From contig WJPL01000003.1 of the NCBI GenBank assembly GCA_009649675.1, positions 223,645-287,644 of the forward strand: 64,000 nt of DNA, read 5' to 3'. A program made the position numbers and the translations under genes. The notes below the pieces were generated by a model. The model saw nothing but the letters and a program-made list of their open reading frames with translations, made no database searches and had not been told where the DNA came from. Of this stretch, positions 37,731 through 47,536 are shown one piece after another. Source of the stretch: Alphaproteobacteria bacterium HT1-32 (GTDB lineage: Bacteria > Pseudomonadota > Alphaproteobacteria > Rhodospirillales > HT1-32). Numbering within the stretch: position 1 is the first letter of the stretch; every line of letters begins with the position of its first letter.

Positions 37731-38075
37731 ATGACCGAGACAGCAACCCCGGAAAAATTATGTCTGGTCTACATCACCACAACCGACCGGGCCGAGGCTG
37801 TCTCGATAGGCCGGGAGCTGGTGGCCCGGCGACTGGCGGCCTGCGCCAACGTCATTGCTCCGACAACTGCAATCTATCGCTGGGAGGGAGACATTCATGA
37901 AGACGACGAGGCAACCCTGATCGTCAAAACCACCCATGAGCGGACAGCAGAGATCAGAACCGTTGTCACATCACTGCACAGCTATGAGCTGCCCTGTATC
38001 CTCGTCCTGAATGATATATCGGCCGGAGCCGGGTTTGGTGACTGGATCATCAGCGAGACACAGCCGGCAGTCTGA
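37731..38075 (+). CDS. cutA: Divalent-cation tolerance protein CutA
   Basis: Protein of 114 residues with the CutA trimer signature: CLVYITTTDRAEAVSIG, RLAACANVIAPTTAIYRWEG, and VKTTHERTAEI. It was linked to copper tolerance and cytochrome c biogenesis in E. coli, but its molecular role is unsettled. GGGAGG precedes the ATG. Its 3' end overlaps ispDF convergently by 26 bases. Confidence 0.94.
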   Translation: MTETATPEKLCLVYITTTDRAEAVSIGRELVARRLAACANVIAPTTAIYRWEGDIHEDDEATLIVKTTHERTAEIRTVVTSLHSYELPCILVLNDISAGAGFGDWIISETQPAV

Positions 38076-39222
38076 CAGATACCGTCGCAACTGCCGCGAT
38101 GCCTTCACTGCGCCCGGTAAAACCCAGTTTCTCGGTGGTCGTCGCCTTGACGCTGATCCGGCCCGTATCCAGCCCCAGAATATCGCCGATGCGCTCTCTC
38201 ATCGTCTGACGGTGCGGGCCGATCTTCGGTGCCTCACAGATCAGGGTGACATCCAGGTTGGCAATAACACCACCACGCTGCAGCAACAGGCTGTGGGCAT
38301 GTCTGAGAAACAGGTCAGAGGGAGCGCCCCGCCACTGACTGTCACTCGGCGGGAAATGATCGCCAATATCCCCCTCGGCAATTGACCCGAGCAGGGCATC
38401 AGTCAGAGCATGAAGTCCGACATCCGCATCGGAATGACCGGCGAGACCGGCAGAATGAGGGATGACAATGCCGCAGATCGTCACCTCTGATCCTGCCTCG
38501 AACTTGTGCACGTCATAGCCGTTGCCGGTCCGGTATTCCCACTGCATTTCCGCCTGCCCATCCAGTTGCTGCGCCATGCGCGCCAGATCATCGTTGGTTG
38601 TTATCTTCACATTCTGTTCGGTACCGGGAACGCCCGTAACAACATGGCCTGCTGCTTCCATGACAGCCGCATCATCGGTCAGGTTTTTACCGGCTGACGC
38701 CCGATGTGCCGCGAGAATGTCGCCAAACCGGAAGCCCTGCGGCGTTTGCGCACGGACCAGACTGTTGCGATCAACCGTCCCGCCCAGCCGGTCATCGTCG
38801 GCACGCTGTTTCAGGGTATCGACGATCGGCAGCACAGGAATGACACCCCCAGCATCTGCCAGCGCCGCAAGGACCCCGTCAATCGTTGCCGGTGCCACAG
38901 CCGGTCGGGCCGCATCATGAATCAGGACTGCTTCAGGTGCGGCTTCTGCCAGCGCTTCCAGGCCGTTGCGTACGGAATCCTGTCGTTCTGAGCCGCCAAG
39001 AACGGGAGGCAACAAATCAAGCCCGGCAACAGCGGCGTTATAGAGGTCCAGATCATCCGGATGAATAACCACAAGAAGGGCGTCAATCGCGGGATGGCGC
39101 AGAAAAATCTCGATGGTATGACGAATCACCGGCATGCCACCCAGGTCGGCATATTGCTTTGGCAAGTCACCGCCAAATCTGGAGCCACGGCCACCGGCAA
39201 CGATAAGAGCTGCTGTTTTCAT
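38050..39222 (-). CDS. ispDF: Bifunctional IspD/IspF isoprenoid enzyme
   Basis: Fusion of 390 residues catalysing two steps of the MEP pathway. The IspD domain (about 1-225) has IVAGGRGSRFGGDLPKQY, LIHDAARP and LVRAQTPQGF. The IspF domain (about 232-388) has RTGNGYDVHKFEAG, GHSDADVGLHALTDALLG and TTTEKLGFTGRSEGIAA, with the metal Asp/His residues present. The fused form is typical of many Alphaproteobacteria. Confidence 0.97.
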   Translation of the reverse strand: MKTAALIVAGGRGSRFGGDLPKQYADLGGMPVIRHTIEIFLRHPAIDALLVVIHPDDLDLYNAAVAGLDLLPPVLGGSERQDSVRNGLEALAEAAPEAVLIHDAARPAVAPATIDGVLAALADAGGVIPVLPIVDTLKQRADDDRLGGTVDRNSLVRAQTPQGFRFGDILAAHRASAGKNLTDDAAVMEAAGHVVTGVPGTEQNVKITTNDDLARMAQQLDGQAEMQWEYRTGNGYDVHKFEAGSEVTICGIVIPHSAGLAGHSDADVGLHALTDALLGSIAEGDIGDHFPPSDSQWRGAPSDLFLRHAHSLLLQRGGVIANLDVTLICEAPKIGPHRQTMRERIGDILGLDTGRISVKATTTEKLGFTGRSEGIAAVATVSVRLPAVSR

Positions 39223-39332
39223 GAATATTCGCAGTTGTTCAGGCGCCGGAACCTACCTGCCTCAGGATAAATTGCCAAGCCGGTGACAATGTCACGGCTT
39301 GCAGGAACGGCAGCGCAGGGTATGTGTTGTGC

Positions 39333-40133
39333 ATGACAGAGGAGAGCTTGTTCAATCTGGCAGCCCTGATCGGGTTTGCCCCGCTGATCGTGGTGTCGCT
39401 TCGCATGGAGGCCACAACACGTCTGGTCATGTTTGCACTGCTCGGTGCAACTGCAGCCGGCGTCAGCAGCACCTTCATTCATCATATCGAAGCCGGATGG
39501 CGTGCAGATCTTGGCAACGCCCTGCTGGCGACCGTGGCGTCAACGCTTGTTCTGGCTGCTGCGATATCGCTCTTCCGCCCGCTGATGAACCGTTATCTTT
39601 TCCTGCTGTCACCTTACCTGTTTGTCGTCTGCTGTCTGGGGATCGCCCTGACTGGTACAAACCCGGTCTCTGCCAGCTATCATGCAACCGACATCTCTGT
39701 TCCTGTACACATCGGATTCTCTCTCGCCACTTATGCCATGCTGACACTGGCCGCAATGGCTGCACTGGGGGCAACACTGAAAGAGCGCGCCCTGAAACTG
39801 CGCCGCTCCGGCTTCGCGGCCTCCCGGCTTCCCGCTGTTACCGAGTCTGAGAATTTCCTGATTCTGTTGCTGACCGGTGCTGAAGTTCTGCTGCTGGCCG
39901 GACTGATAACCGGCTCAATCCTGTCATTTGACCGGGCAGGGGTGGCGTTTCCCCTCGACCACAAGACATTGCTGTCCGTACTCGCTTTTCTGGTTATCGG
40001 CACCCTGATCGTTCTGCATCGTCGTGTCGGCATGCGTGGAAAACTGGCGGCTCGTCTGGTTCTGATCGCCTGGATATTGCTTACTCTCGGCTATCCCGGC
40101 GTCAAATTTGTGACCGAATTACTCCTTACCTGA
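39333..40133 (+). CDS. CcsA/YpjD-family cytochrome c assembly-type membrane protein
   Basis: Membrane protein of 266 residues with about eight helices. HIGFSLATYAMLTLAAMAALG, the GSILSFDRAGVAFPLDHKT stretch and the C-terminal GYPGVKFVTE match the short YpjD/HemX group related to CcsA haem-handling proteins. The His residues in HIGFS and DHKT are candidate haem ligands. A role in cytochrome c maturation is possible but unproven for this group. A GTG at 39324 is an alternative start. Confidence 0.82.
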   Translation: MTEESLFNLAALIGFAPLIVVSLRMEATTRLVMFALLGATAAGVSSTFIHHIEAGWRADLGNALLATVASTLVLAAAISLFRPLMNRYLFLLSPYLFVVCCLGIALTGTNPVSASYHATDISVPVHIGFSLATYAMLTLAAMAALGATLKERALKLRRSGFAASRLPAVTESENFLILLLTGAEVLLLAGLITGSILSFDRAGVAFPLDHKTLLSVLAFLVIGTLIVLHRRVGMRGKLAARLVLIAWILLTLGYPGVKFVTELLLT

Positions 40134-40201
40134 GCAACTTTGCTTGCCAATAAAGTCAATGTGTGATGAAAATTCGCGCATCAATCATGAGTGCCTAAAA
40201 A

Positions 40202-41188
40202 TTGACCATTTGTATTCGGGATATCACGCTGGACTCACCCGTCCTGCTTGCCCCCATGTCGGGCGTTTCAGACATGCCATTCCGACGCCTGGTGAAAAGC
40301 TGGGGCGCGGGCATGGTTGTGTCCGAGATGATCGCCAGCCGCGCGATGATCCAGCAGAATGTACGGACCATGAAAATGGTCACGAACTGTGCAGAAGAAC
40401 ATCCCATGGCTGTACAACTGGCAGGTAACGAGCCTGAAGTCATGGCCGAAGCGGCCCGCCTGAACGAAGACAGAGGGGCGGCGATTATCGACATCAATAT
40501 GGGTTGTCCGGTGAAAAAGGTTGTGAACGGCTATGCCGGATCGGCCCTGATGCGCGACGAATGTCTGGCCGGTCGTATTATTGAGGCGGTGGCATCGGCG
40601 GTCAGTATTCCCGTCACCCTGAAAATGCGGCTGGGCTGGGATGACCAGAACCGGAATGCCGCCAGGCTGGCCCGTGTCGCAGAACAGGCCGGCGTTGAAA
40701 TGCTGACCGTGCATGGTCGTACCCGATGCCAGATGTATACGGGCACCGCTGACTGGGAAGCGATTCGCGAGGTCAAGCAGGCCGTCAGCATCCCGGTTGT
40801 CGCAAACGGCGACATCACCACCACCGAAAAAGCGCGGGCCTGCCTTGAGCAGTCCGGTGCGGACGGGGTGATGATCGGTCGCGGATGCTATGGTCGCCCG
40901 TGGTTTCCGGCACAGGTGGCGGCGTTCCTCATAACCGGCAAGACACCTTCTGACCCCGATCTCAGTGAGATTTATACCACCATACGCCGCCATCTGGATG
41001 ACATGCTGACCCACTACGGCGCAGAACCGGGCCTGCGTATCGCCCGCAAACATATCGGATGGTACAGTCAGGGCCTCAGCGACAGCGGTGCCTTTCGTCA
41101 GGCGGTAAACAATACCGGCGAGGCGGCAACGGTGATGGCCGCCATCGACAATTTCTTCCTGCCTGCCATCGAGCGTCAGGCAGCCTGA
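40202..41188 (+). CDS. dusB: tRNA-dihydrouridine synthase DusB
   Basis: FMN enzyme of 328 residues reducing uridine in the tRNA D-loop. [36 protein letters not shown] (catalytic Cys), [12 protein letters not shown] and VVANGDI are all present. The start is TTG 40202, since the first ATG is inside the conserved N-terminal motif and stops precede it. It heads the dusB-ntrBC-ntrYX operon, the NifR3 arrangement known from Rhodobacter. Confidence 0.96.
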   Translation: MTICIRDITLDSPVLLAPMSGVSDMPFRRLVKSWGAGMVVSEMIASRAMIQQNVRTMKMVTNCAEEHPMAVQLAGNEPEVMAEAARLNEDRGAAIIDINMGCPVKKVVNGYAGSALMRDECLAGRIIEAVASAVSIPVTLKMRLGWDDQNRNAARLARVAEQAGVEMLTVHGRTRCQMYTGTADWEAIREVKQAVSIPVVANGDITTTEKARACLEQSGADGVMIGRGCYGRPWFPAQVAAFLITGKTPSDPDLSEIYTTIRRHLDDMLTHYGAEPGLRIARKHIGWYSQGLSDSGAFRQAVNNTGEAATVMAAIDNFFLPAIERQAA

Positions 41189-42330
41189 TGGCAAGCCTGT
41201 CATTCTTGCGGGGCCGCAAACAGGTTGCCGTCCAGTCCGAACCAGCCGCTGTGCTGAATGCGCTGACCGGTGCCGTCATTGTTGCGAATGCCGATAACCG
41301 CATCAGCTATGCGAACACCGCCGCAGAACAGTTCTTCGCGGTCAGCACTTCGCTGCTGATTGGCCAGAAAATTCAAGATTTACTGCCGTCAGACAGTCCG
41401 CTCATCATGCTGATTGAACAGGCACGTGAGACCGACAGCCCCGTTTCCGAGTATGAAGTCCTGATACACAGCCCGAAGATCGGTGAACAGTTTGTCGGCG
41501 TCGATGCATCACCGGTCGTCGAGCAGCCGGGCGCTGTTGTCGTTGCCCTGCATCAGCAGACCATCGCCCGCAAGATTGGCAGCCAGATCAGTCGCCAGCG
41601 GACTGTCAGGTCGGTCACAGCCATGGCAAGCCTGCTGGCACATGAGGTCAAGAACCCGCTTTCCGGTATTCGCGGAGCAGCGCAGTTGCTTTCACGCGGG
41701 GCTGAGGAGTCAGACCGCGAACTGACCAGCCTGATTTGTGACGAAACCGACCGGATCTGTGACCTTATCGACCGTATCGATGTGTTTGCCGACCGTCGGC
41801 CCGTTGAACGTGATGAAGTAAATATTCATCAGGTTCTGAAGCATGTCCGCAAGATCGCACAGGCCGGCTTCGGCCGGAATATCCGGTTCAAGGAAGAATA
41901 TGATCCGTCACTGCCGCCGGTCTATGGCCATCGCGATCAGTTGATTCAGGTCTTCCTCAATCTCATCAAGAACGGTTGCGAAGCAGCCCCGGAGATTGGT
42001 GGTGAAATCGTTTTGACCACCTCCTATCAGCATGGCGTCAGATTCGCGGTTCCGGGAACCAATGAAATCCTGCGTCTGCCGCTGGTTATCGGCATCATCG
42101 ATAATGGCGGCGGCATTCCGGATGAAATCCGCGCCAACCTGTTTGACCCTTTCCTGACCACCAAACCAAAAGGCAGCGGCCTTGGGCTGGCTCTCGTCGC
42201 AAAGATTATCAGCGATCATGGTGGCGTCATTGAACATGACACACGCCCCGGACGTACAGAATTTCGCGTCTCGCTGCCCATGTCACCGCGCCCCAGCCCG
42301 ATACCTGCTGACGAGGAGAACACCCCCTGA
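41188..42330 (+). CDS. ntrB: Nitrogen regulation sensor kinase NtrB
   Basis: Soluble sensor kinase of 380 residues. A PAS domain (about 15-125) precedes the dimerisation domain with His152 in [20 protein letters not shown] and the ATPase domain ([33 protein letters not shown]). With PII signalling it phosphorylates or dephosphorylates NtrC according to nitrogen status. One-base overlaps on both sides couple it to dusB and ntrC. Confidence 0.96.
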   Translation: MASLSFLRGRKQVAVQSEPAAVLNALTGAVIVANADNRISYANTAAEQFFAVSTSLLIGQKIQDLLPSDSPLIMLIEQARETDSPVSEYEVLIHSPKIGEQFVGVDASPVVEQPGAVVVALHQQTIARKIGSQISRQRTVRSVTAMASLLAHEVKNPLSGIRGAAQLLSRGAEESDRELTSLICDETDRICDLIDRIDVFADRRPVERDEVNIHQVLKHVRKIAQAGFGRNIRFKEEYDPSLPPVYGHRDQLIQVFLNLIKNGCEAAPEIGGEIVLTTSYQHGVRFAVPGTNEILRLPLVIGIIDNGGGIPDEIRANLFDPFLTTKPKGSGLGLALVAKIISDHGGVIEHDTRPGRTEFRVSLPMSPRPSPIPADEENTP

Positions 42331-43772
42331 TGGCGCAAAGCACAATCCTTGTTGCAGACGACGACCGTTCAATACGCACGGTACTGACCCAGGCACTCGC
42401 CCGGGCAGGATATGAGGTGAAGACCAGCAGCAATGCTGCAACATTATGGCGCTGGGTCGCAGCAGGTGAGGGAGATCTGGTCATCACAGACGTGGTGATG
42501 CCGGATGAAAACGGTCTCGACCTGATTCCGCGAATCAAGCATATCCGCCCTGATCTCAAGATCATCGTGATGAGTGCCCAGAACACCCTGCTGACCGCAG
42601 TGAAGGCGACCGAACGCGGTGCATTTGAGTATCTGCCGAAACCCTTTGACCTAGATGAACTGGTACGTGTTGTGCAACGTGCCCTTGAGGCCCGCTCAAA
42701 CGCCAAGGTGGAAGGTGATGAACTGCCGGAAGATGGCGGTATTCGTCTGATTGGCCGTTCTCCTGCAATGCAGGAAATATATCGAACGGTTGCCCGCCTG
42801 ATGAACACCGACCTGACCGTCATGATCAACGGAGAATCAGGCACGGGAAAAGAACTTGTTGCCCGCGCCCTGCATGAATATGGCCGCCGCCGGAACGGGC
42901 CTTTCGTCGCCGTGAATATGGCGGCTATTCCGCGCGAACTGATCGAAAGCGAACTGTTCGGGCATGAAAAGGGGGCTTTTACCGGCGCAACGGCACGAAC
43001 TGCAGGACGTTTTGAGCAGGCTGCGGGCGGCACTCTGTTTCTCGACGAAATCGGAGATATGCCAATCGAGGCACAGACCCGGCTTCTGCGCGTTTTGCAG
43101 GAAGGCGAGTTTACTACCGTCGGTGGTCGTACACCGGTACGCGCCAATGTCCGGATTGTTGCCGCAACCCACCGTGACCTGAGCCAGGCCCTGCGACAGG
43201 GGCTGTTCCGGGAAGATCTGTATTACCGCCTGAATGTTGTCCCGCTGCGGCTGCCGCCACTACGCGACCGGAAGGTAGACATTCCGCAACTGGTCAATCA
43301 TTTCCTTGCCCAGGCGGTTGAAGAAGGCCTGCCGTCAAAGACGATTGACCCGGAGGCGATCGAAAAACTCAAGGAATATGACTGGCCCGGCAACATACGC
43401 GAGCTGGAAAACCTGATCCGACGACTGATCGCGCTCTATTCCGAGGAAGTGATCGGATATGAAACAGTTCAGATTGAACTGAACAGTCATGGCCGGAAAG
43501 CCGGAGGAGAAGCAGACGAAACCAGCGACAACCTCAGCGGAGCCGTTGAACGGCATATCCGTGAATACTTCCGCGCGCATGGCGATTCCTTGCCGGCAGC
43601 CGGCGTTTACGAACGGGTTCTGCATGAGGTCGAGCGTCCCCTGATCAGCATCTGCCTTGAAGCGACGAGGGGAAATCAGATCAAGGCTGCGGCCCTGCTC
43701 GGTCTGAACCGGAATACACTCAGAAAGAAAATCCGGGAATTGGACATCCCCGTTATCAGGGGCGTAAACTAA
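42330..43772 (+). CDS. ntrC: Nitrogen regulation response regulator NtrC
   Basis: Sigma-54 activator of 480 residues. The receiver domain has Asp54 in [12 protein letters not shown]. The AAA+ domain has Walker [12 protein letters not shown], the sigma-54 contact loop [18 protein letters not shown] and Walker [12 protein letters not shown] Fis-type helix-turn-helix ends the protein ([20 protein letters not shown]). It activates nitrogen assimilation genes. Confidence 0.97.
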   Translation: MAQSTILVADDDRSIRTVLTQALARAGYEVKTSSNAATLWRWVAAGEGDLVITDVVMPDENGLDLIPRIKHIRPDLKIIVMSAQNTLLTAVKATERGAFEYLPKPFDLDELVRVVQRALEARSNAKVEGDELPEDGGIRLIGRSPAMQEIYRTVARLMNTDLTVMINGESGTGKELVARALHEYGRRRNGPFVAVNMAAIPRELIESELFGHEKGAFTGATARTAGRFEQAAGGTLFLDEIGDMPIEAQTRLLRVLQEGEFTTVGGRTPVRANVRIVAATHRDLSQALRQGLFREDLYYRLNVVPLRLPPLRDRKVDIPQLVNHFLAQAVEEGLPSKTIDPEAIEKLKEYDWPGNIRELENLIRRLIALYSEEVIGYETVQIELNSHGRKAGGEADETSDNLSGAVERHIREYFRAHGDSLPAAGVYERVLHEVERPLISICLEATRGNQIKAAALLGLNRNTLRKKIRELDIPVIRGVN

Positions 43773-43819
43773 CGCCGATTCTGCTGCGCCCTGACGGGCG
43801 CTTCCAACACCGGCCAGAT

Positions 43820-46129
43820 ATGTCCATTGATCCATCAGTTCCGAAGATCCCGGCCAGATCTGAGTCTGCCGGCAGTCTTCCCGCTACGACCCCACAGACT
43901 CAGGCACCGCACTGGCTGAGGCGTGCACAGTTTTTTGCGGAACGGTATGGCCTGGGCGACAAACTTGCCATCGCGCTGCTTTTCGCGGCCGGGCTCAGTG
44001 CAGTCATCACCTTCGCCGCTATGGCCGTCAGTTCTGCCGGACAGAATTCCCGCACGATCACGATCATGCTGGCTGTCGATTTTGCCTTGCTCATGCTGTT
44101 GGGTGTCCTGCTCGGCGGGCGGATCATCAAGGTCTGGAAAGCGCGCAAACGCGGGGAGCCCGGGTCACGCCTGCAAGTCAGGTTCGTTTTCTTTTTCGGC
44201 ATTATTGCTGTGGTTCCGGCCCTGCTGGTTGCGGTGTTTTCCTCATTGTTCCTGAATATCGGTGTACAGGGCTGGTTCAGTGACCGGGTGCGAACAGCCG
44301 TCAGCGAATCACTGAATGTCGCGGAAGCTTATGTACGCGAACATATGCAGGCCATTGCCGCCGACACTGCCGCCATGGCGCTGGTCATTGACCAGCAGGC
44401 AGAGCAACTGGTGCGCAACAGTAACCTGTTCAGTGATCTGGTCATTGATCAGACATTGCAGCGCAACCTGTCAGAAGCCATGGTTTTCCGGCAGGTTGGT
44501 GATAACCGGCTGGTTATTGCCCGTGGCGGGTTCGGATTGTCACTGGCCGACGAACCTATTCCGGACATCTCGTTTACACAGGCTGACCGGGGCGAAATTG
44601 CCGTGCTTACGGACAATTCGACCGAGCGGGTGCGGGCCATGGTTCGGCTGCGATCTTTGCCGGACACCTATCTCTATGTCGGCCGCTTTGTTGATGTCAG
44701 TGTTCTCAACCACTTGCAGACAACCCGACGGGCGGTAGAGGATTACGAACGGCTGGAACGGGAACGGTCCGGCATTGAAATCACTTTCGCCATGATCTTC
44801 GTGATCGTTGCCCTGTTACTGCTGTTTATCGCCGTTCTGGTCGGGTTTGCGGTTGCTAACCGGCTGTCCAAACCGATTGGAGAGCTTGCCGATGCTGCCG
44901 AGCGCATTCGTGGTGGTGATCTGACGGCCCGTACGCCTGAGAACCGCTCCAGTGACGAACTGGGCATGCTGGCACGGGCGTTCAACCGGATGACACAACA
45001 GATCGAATTCCAGCAAAGTGAATTGCTGTCGACCAACTCCCAGCTCGACGAGCGCCGCCGGTTTTCCGAAGCCGTTCTGGAAGGGGTCTCGGCAGGCGTG
45101 ATCGGACTGAATGCGGAGGGCCGGATCGACATCGCAAACCGTGCGGCATCAGACCTGCTGGACATTGACATGGATGCTCATGTTGGTGAACTCCTGCATG
45201 ATGTCATCCCCGAGTTCTCCGGGCTGCTGAACCGCACCCATGGCAATCAGACACCGATGATCAGCGGCGATATCGAACGAACCCGCAACGGCCATCCCCA
45301 GACCCTGAATGTGCGGGTGGCTATTGAGACGACCGAAGAAGGCATTGCCGGTTTCGTGGTCACCTATGATGATATTTCAGAGCTGCTGAACGCACAGCGT
45401 CAGGCCGCCTGGTCTGATGTTGCCCGCAGAATTGCCCATGAGATCAAGAATCCGCTGACCCCGATTCAGCTTTCCGCTGAACGCCTTAAACGTAAATACC
45501 TCAAACAGATAGATGATGATCCTGAGACGTTTTCGAACTGCACAGACACCATTGTCAGGCAGGTTGGTGATATCCGGCAGATGGTCGACGAATTCTCCAA
45601 TTTTGCCCGGATGCCGAGAGCCGTTCTGGAACGCGAAGACCTTGGCAAAATTTGCCGTGACGCCCTGTTTTTGCAGAAGCAGGCCCATCGCGAGATTGAA
45701 TTCACCAGCGACCTGCTTCAGGACGTGACTGTCGCCTGTGATCGTCGACAGATTGGCCAGGCCATCACAAACCTGCTGCAGAATGCCGTCGATGCAATCG
45801 AGGGCAGGCCGGTTCCGGAGGATGAAACCCCACTGCCCCCCGGCAAGGTACATCTGGAAATCACCTCGACCGACAATCACTTCATCGTCTCGGTGACCGA
45901 TAACGGCCGTGGCTTACCGACCGAAAACCGCGGCAGGCTGACAGAGCCCTACATGACCACCCGTGCCAAGGGAACCGGCCTCGGGCTCGCGATCGTCAAG
46001 AAAATCATGGAAGACCATGGTGGGCGGCTGTACCTTGAAGATGCGGAAAATGCCGGTGCCCGGGTACGTCTGGTCTTCAATGCGGCCCCGGTCACCGGTT
46101 CCGGAAATGCGCCGCAGGCAGCGCAATAA
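43820..46129 (+). CDS. ntrY: Sensor histidine kinase NtrY
   Basis: Membrane sensor kinase of 769 residues. Three hydrophobic segments lie in the first 150 residues, a large extracytoplasmic domain follows (about 150-320), then another helix, a HAMP domain (KPIGELADAAERIRGGDL), a PAS domain, His540 in RIAHEIKNPLTPIQLSAERL and an ATPase domain (NLLQNAVDAIEG, VTDNGRGL, GTGLGLAIVKKI). It signals to NtrX on nitrogen and envelope/redox cues in related species. Confidence 0.96.
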   Translation: MSIDPSVPKIPARSESAGSLPATTPQTQAPHWLRRAQFFAERYGLGDKLAIALLFAAGLSAVITFAAMAVSSAGQNSRTITIMLAVDFALLMLLGVLLGGRIIKVWKARKRGEPGSRLQVRFVFFFGIIAVVPALLVAVFSSLFLNIGVQGWFSDRVRTAVSESLNVAEAYVREHMQAIAADTAAMALVIDQQAEQLVRNSNLFSDLVIDQTLQRNLSEAMVFRQVGDNRLVIARGGFGLSLADEPIPDISFTQADRGEIAVLTDNSTERVRAMVRLRSLPDTYLYVGRFVDVSVLNHLQTTRRAVEDYERLERERSGIEITFAMIFVIVALLLLFIAVLVGFAVANRLSKPIGELADAAERIRGGDLTARTPENRSSDELGMLARAFNRMTQQIEFQQSELLSTNSQLDERRRFSEAVLEGVSAGVIGLNAEGRIDIANRAASDLLDIDMDAHVGELLHDVIPEFSGLLNRTHGNQTPMISGDIERTRNGHPQTLNVRVAIETTEEGIAGFVVTYDDISELLNAQRQAAWSDVARRIAHEIKNPLTPIQLSAERLKRKYLKQIDDDPETFSNCTDTIVRQVGDIRQMVDEFSNFARMPRAVLEREDLGKICRDALFLQKQAHREIEFTSDLLQDVTVACDRRQIGQAITNLLQNAVDAIEGRPVPEDETPLPPGKVHLEITSTDNHFIVSVTDNGRGLPTENRGRLTEPYMTTRAKGTGLGLAIVKKIMEDHGGRLYLEDAENAGARVRLVFNAAPVTGSGNAPQAAQ

Positions 46130-46147
46130 CTCTACCTGGCGGGATAT

Positions 46148-47536
46148 ATGGCGCACGATATTCTCATTGTTGATGATGAAGACGACATCCGGGCTCTGAT
46201 CGCCGGATTGCTTCAGGATGAAGGTTATAAAACCCGGGAAGCCTCAAACAGCGACGAAGCTCTCGCCCAGATTTCCAGTCGTCAGCCAAGTCTCATCATT
46301 CAGGATATCTGGCTTGAAGGCAGTCATCTCGACGGGCTGGGCATTCTCAAGCGCGTCGCCCGCAATCATCCGGATGTTCCGGTGGTCATGATCAGCGGTC
46401 ATGGTACGATCGAAACGGCCGTCGAGGCGCTGAAAGACGGCGCCTATGATTTCATCGAAAAGCCGTTTCAGGTTGATCGTCTGCTGGTCATCGTTGATCG
46501 CGCCATCGAGGCATCGCGTCTGCGCCAGGAAAACCGCGAACTGAGGCTGAGGGCAGGGGATGCGGAAGAACTCGTCGGTCAGTCACCGGCGATGGTCCAG
46601 ATTCGTCAGGCCATCGGCAAGGTCGCACCAACCGGCTCACGTGTTCTCATTACCGGCCCTGCCGGTTCCGGCAAGGAAGTCATTGCCCGCCTCATTCATT
46701 CAAGTTCAAGCCGGGCTAACCAGCCCTTTGTCGTCGTCAATTGCGCCACCATGCGCCCAGATGCCTTTGAGACGGAACTGTTCGGCATTGAGCCAGATTC
46801 TGACACGGAAGATGAACGCCGCGTTGTCGGCCTGTTCGAGCGTGCCCATGGCGGCAGCCTGCTGCTGGATGAAGTGGCTGATATGCCACTGGAAACTCAG
46901 GGTAAAATTGTCCGCGTCCTCCAGGAGCAGACTTTCGAGCGTGTCGGCGGCAACCGGAAAGTCAGCGTTGATGTTCGCGTCATCGCGACAACCAACCGCA
47001 ATCTCGAAGCCGAAATTGCCGCCGGACGTTTTCGGGAAGACATGTTCTATCGGCTGAATGTCGTACCTATTGTGGCACCACCCCTGTCAAAGCGGCGGGA
47101 TGACATTCCCCTGCTTGCCAGCCATTTCATGGCGCGATCATCTGCGGCTGCCGGCATCAAGGCACGAACTTTTTCCGATGAGGCAATGGCAGCCTTGCAC
47201 AGCTATTCCTGGCCGGGCAATGTCCGGCAATTGCGCAATGTCATTGACTGGGTTCTGATCATGGCCTCAGGTGAGGCGGACGAACCGATTACTGCAGACA
47301 TGCTGCCGCCGGAACTCGGTGCATCGGCCCCGGAATCGCTGAGTGCCGCAAGAGCCGCTGAAATCATGTCTTTGCCATTGCGGGAGGCACGTGAATTGTT
47401 CGAACGGCAATATCTTGAGGCCCAGATCGAAAGATTTGAGGACAATATCTCGAAGACAGCAAAATTTGTCGGTATGGAGCGTTCTGCCCTGCACCGGAAA
47501 CTGAAATCCCTTGGCATTCATGGAGACAAGGCGTGA
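46148..47536 (+). CDS. ntrX: Response regulator NtrX (no GAFTGA loop)
   Basis: Regulator of 462 residues: receiver with Asp53 in IIQDIWLEGS, AAA+ domain with Walker A TGPAGSGKEVIA and Walker B SLLLDEVADM, and a C-terminal Fis helix-turn-helix (NISKTAKFVGMERSALHRKL). Where sigma-54 activators carry GAFTGA, this protein has EPDSDTEDERRVVG, so it should not open sigma-54 promoters by the usual route. I recall the same loss in other alphaproteobacterial NtrX proteins. It overlaps trkA by 4 bases. Confidence 0.95.
   Translation: MAHDILIVDDEDDIRALIAGLLQDEGYKTREASNSDEALAQISSRQPSLIIQDIWLEGSHLDGLGILKRVARNHPDVPVVMISGHGTIETAVEALKDGAYDFIEKPFQVDRLLVIVDRAIEASRLRQENRELRLRAGDAEELVGQSPAMVQIRQAIGKVAPTGSRVLITGPAGSGKEVIARLIHSSSSRANQPFVVVNCATMRPDAFETELFGIEPDSDTEDERRVVGLFERAHGGSLLLDEVADMPLETQGKIVRVLQEQTFERVGGNRKVSVDVRVIATTNRNLEAEIAAGRFREDMFYRLNVVPIVAPPLSKRRDDIPLLASHFMARSSAAAGIKARTFSDEAMAALHSYSWPGNVRQLRNVIDWVLIMASGEADEPITADMLPPELGASAPESLSAARAAEIMSLPLREARELFERQYLEAQIERFEDNISKTAKFVGMERSALHRKLKSLGIHGDKA

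Noticed and set aside
39245-39275. Third general-stress promoter near ispDF (GGAAC at about 39247)
   Set aside because: At 16 bases spacing the expected CGTT is absent (AAAT instead), so the GGAAC there is likely chance.
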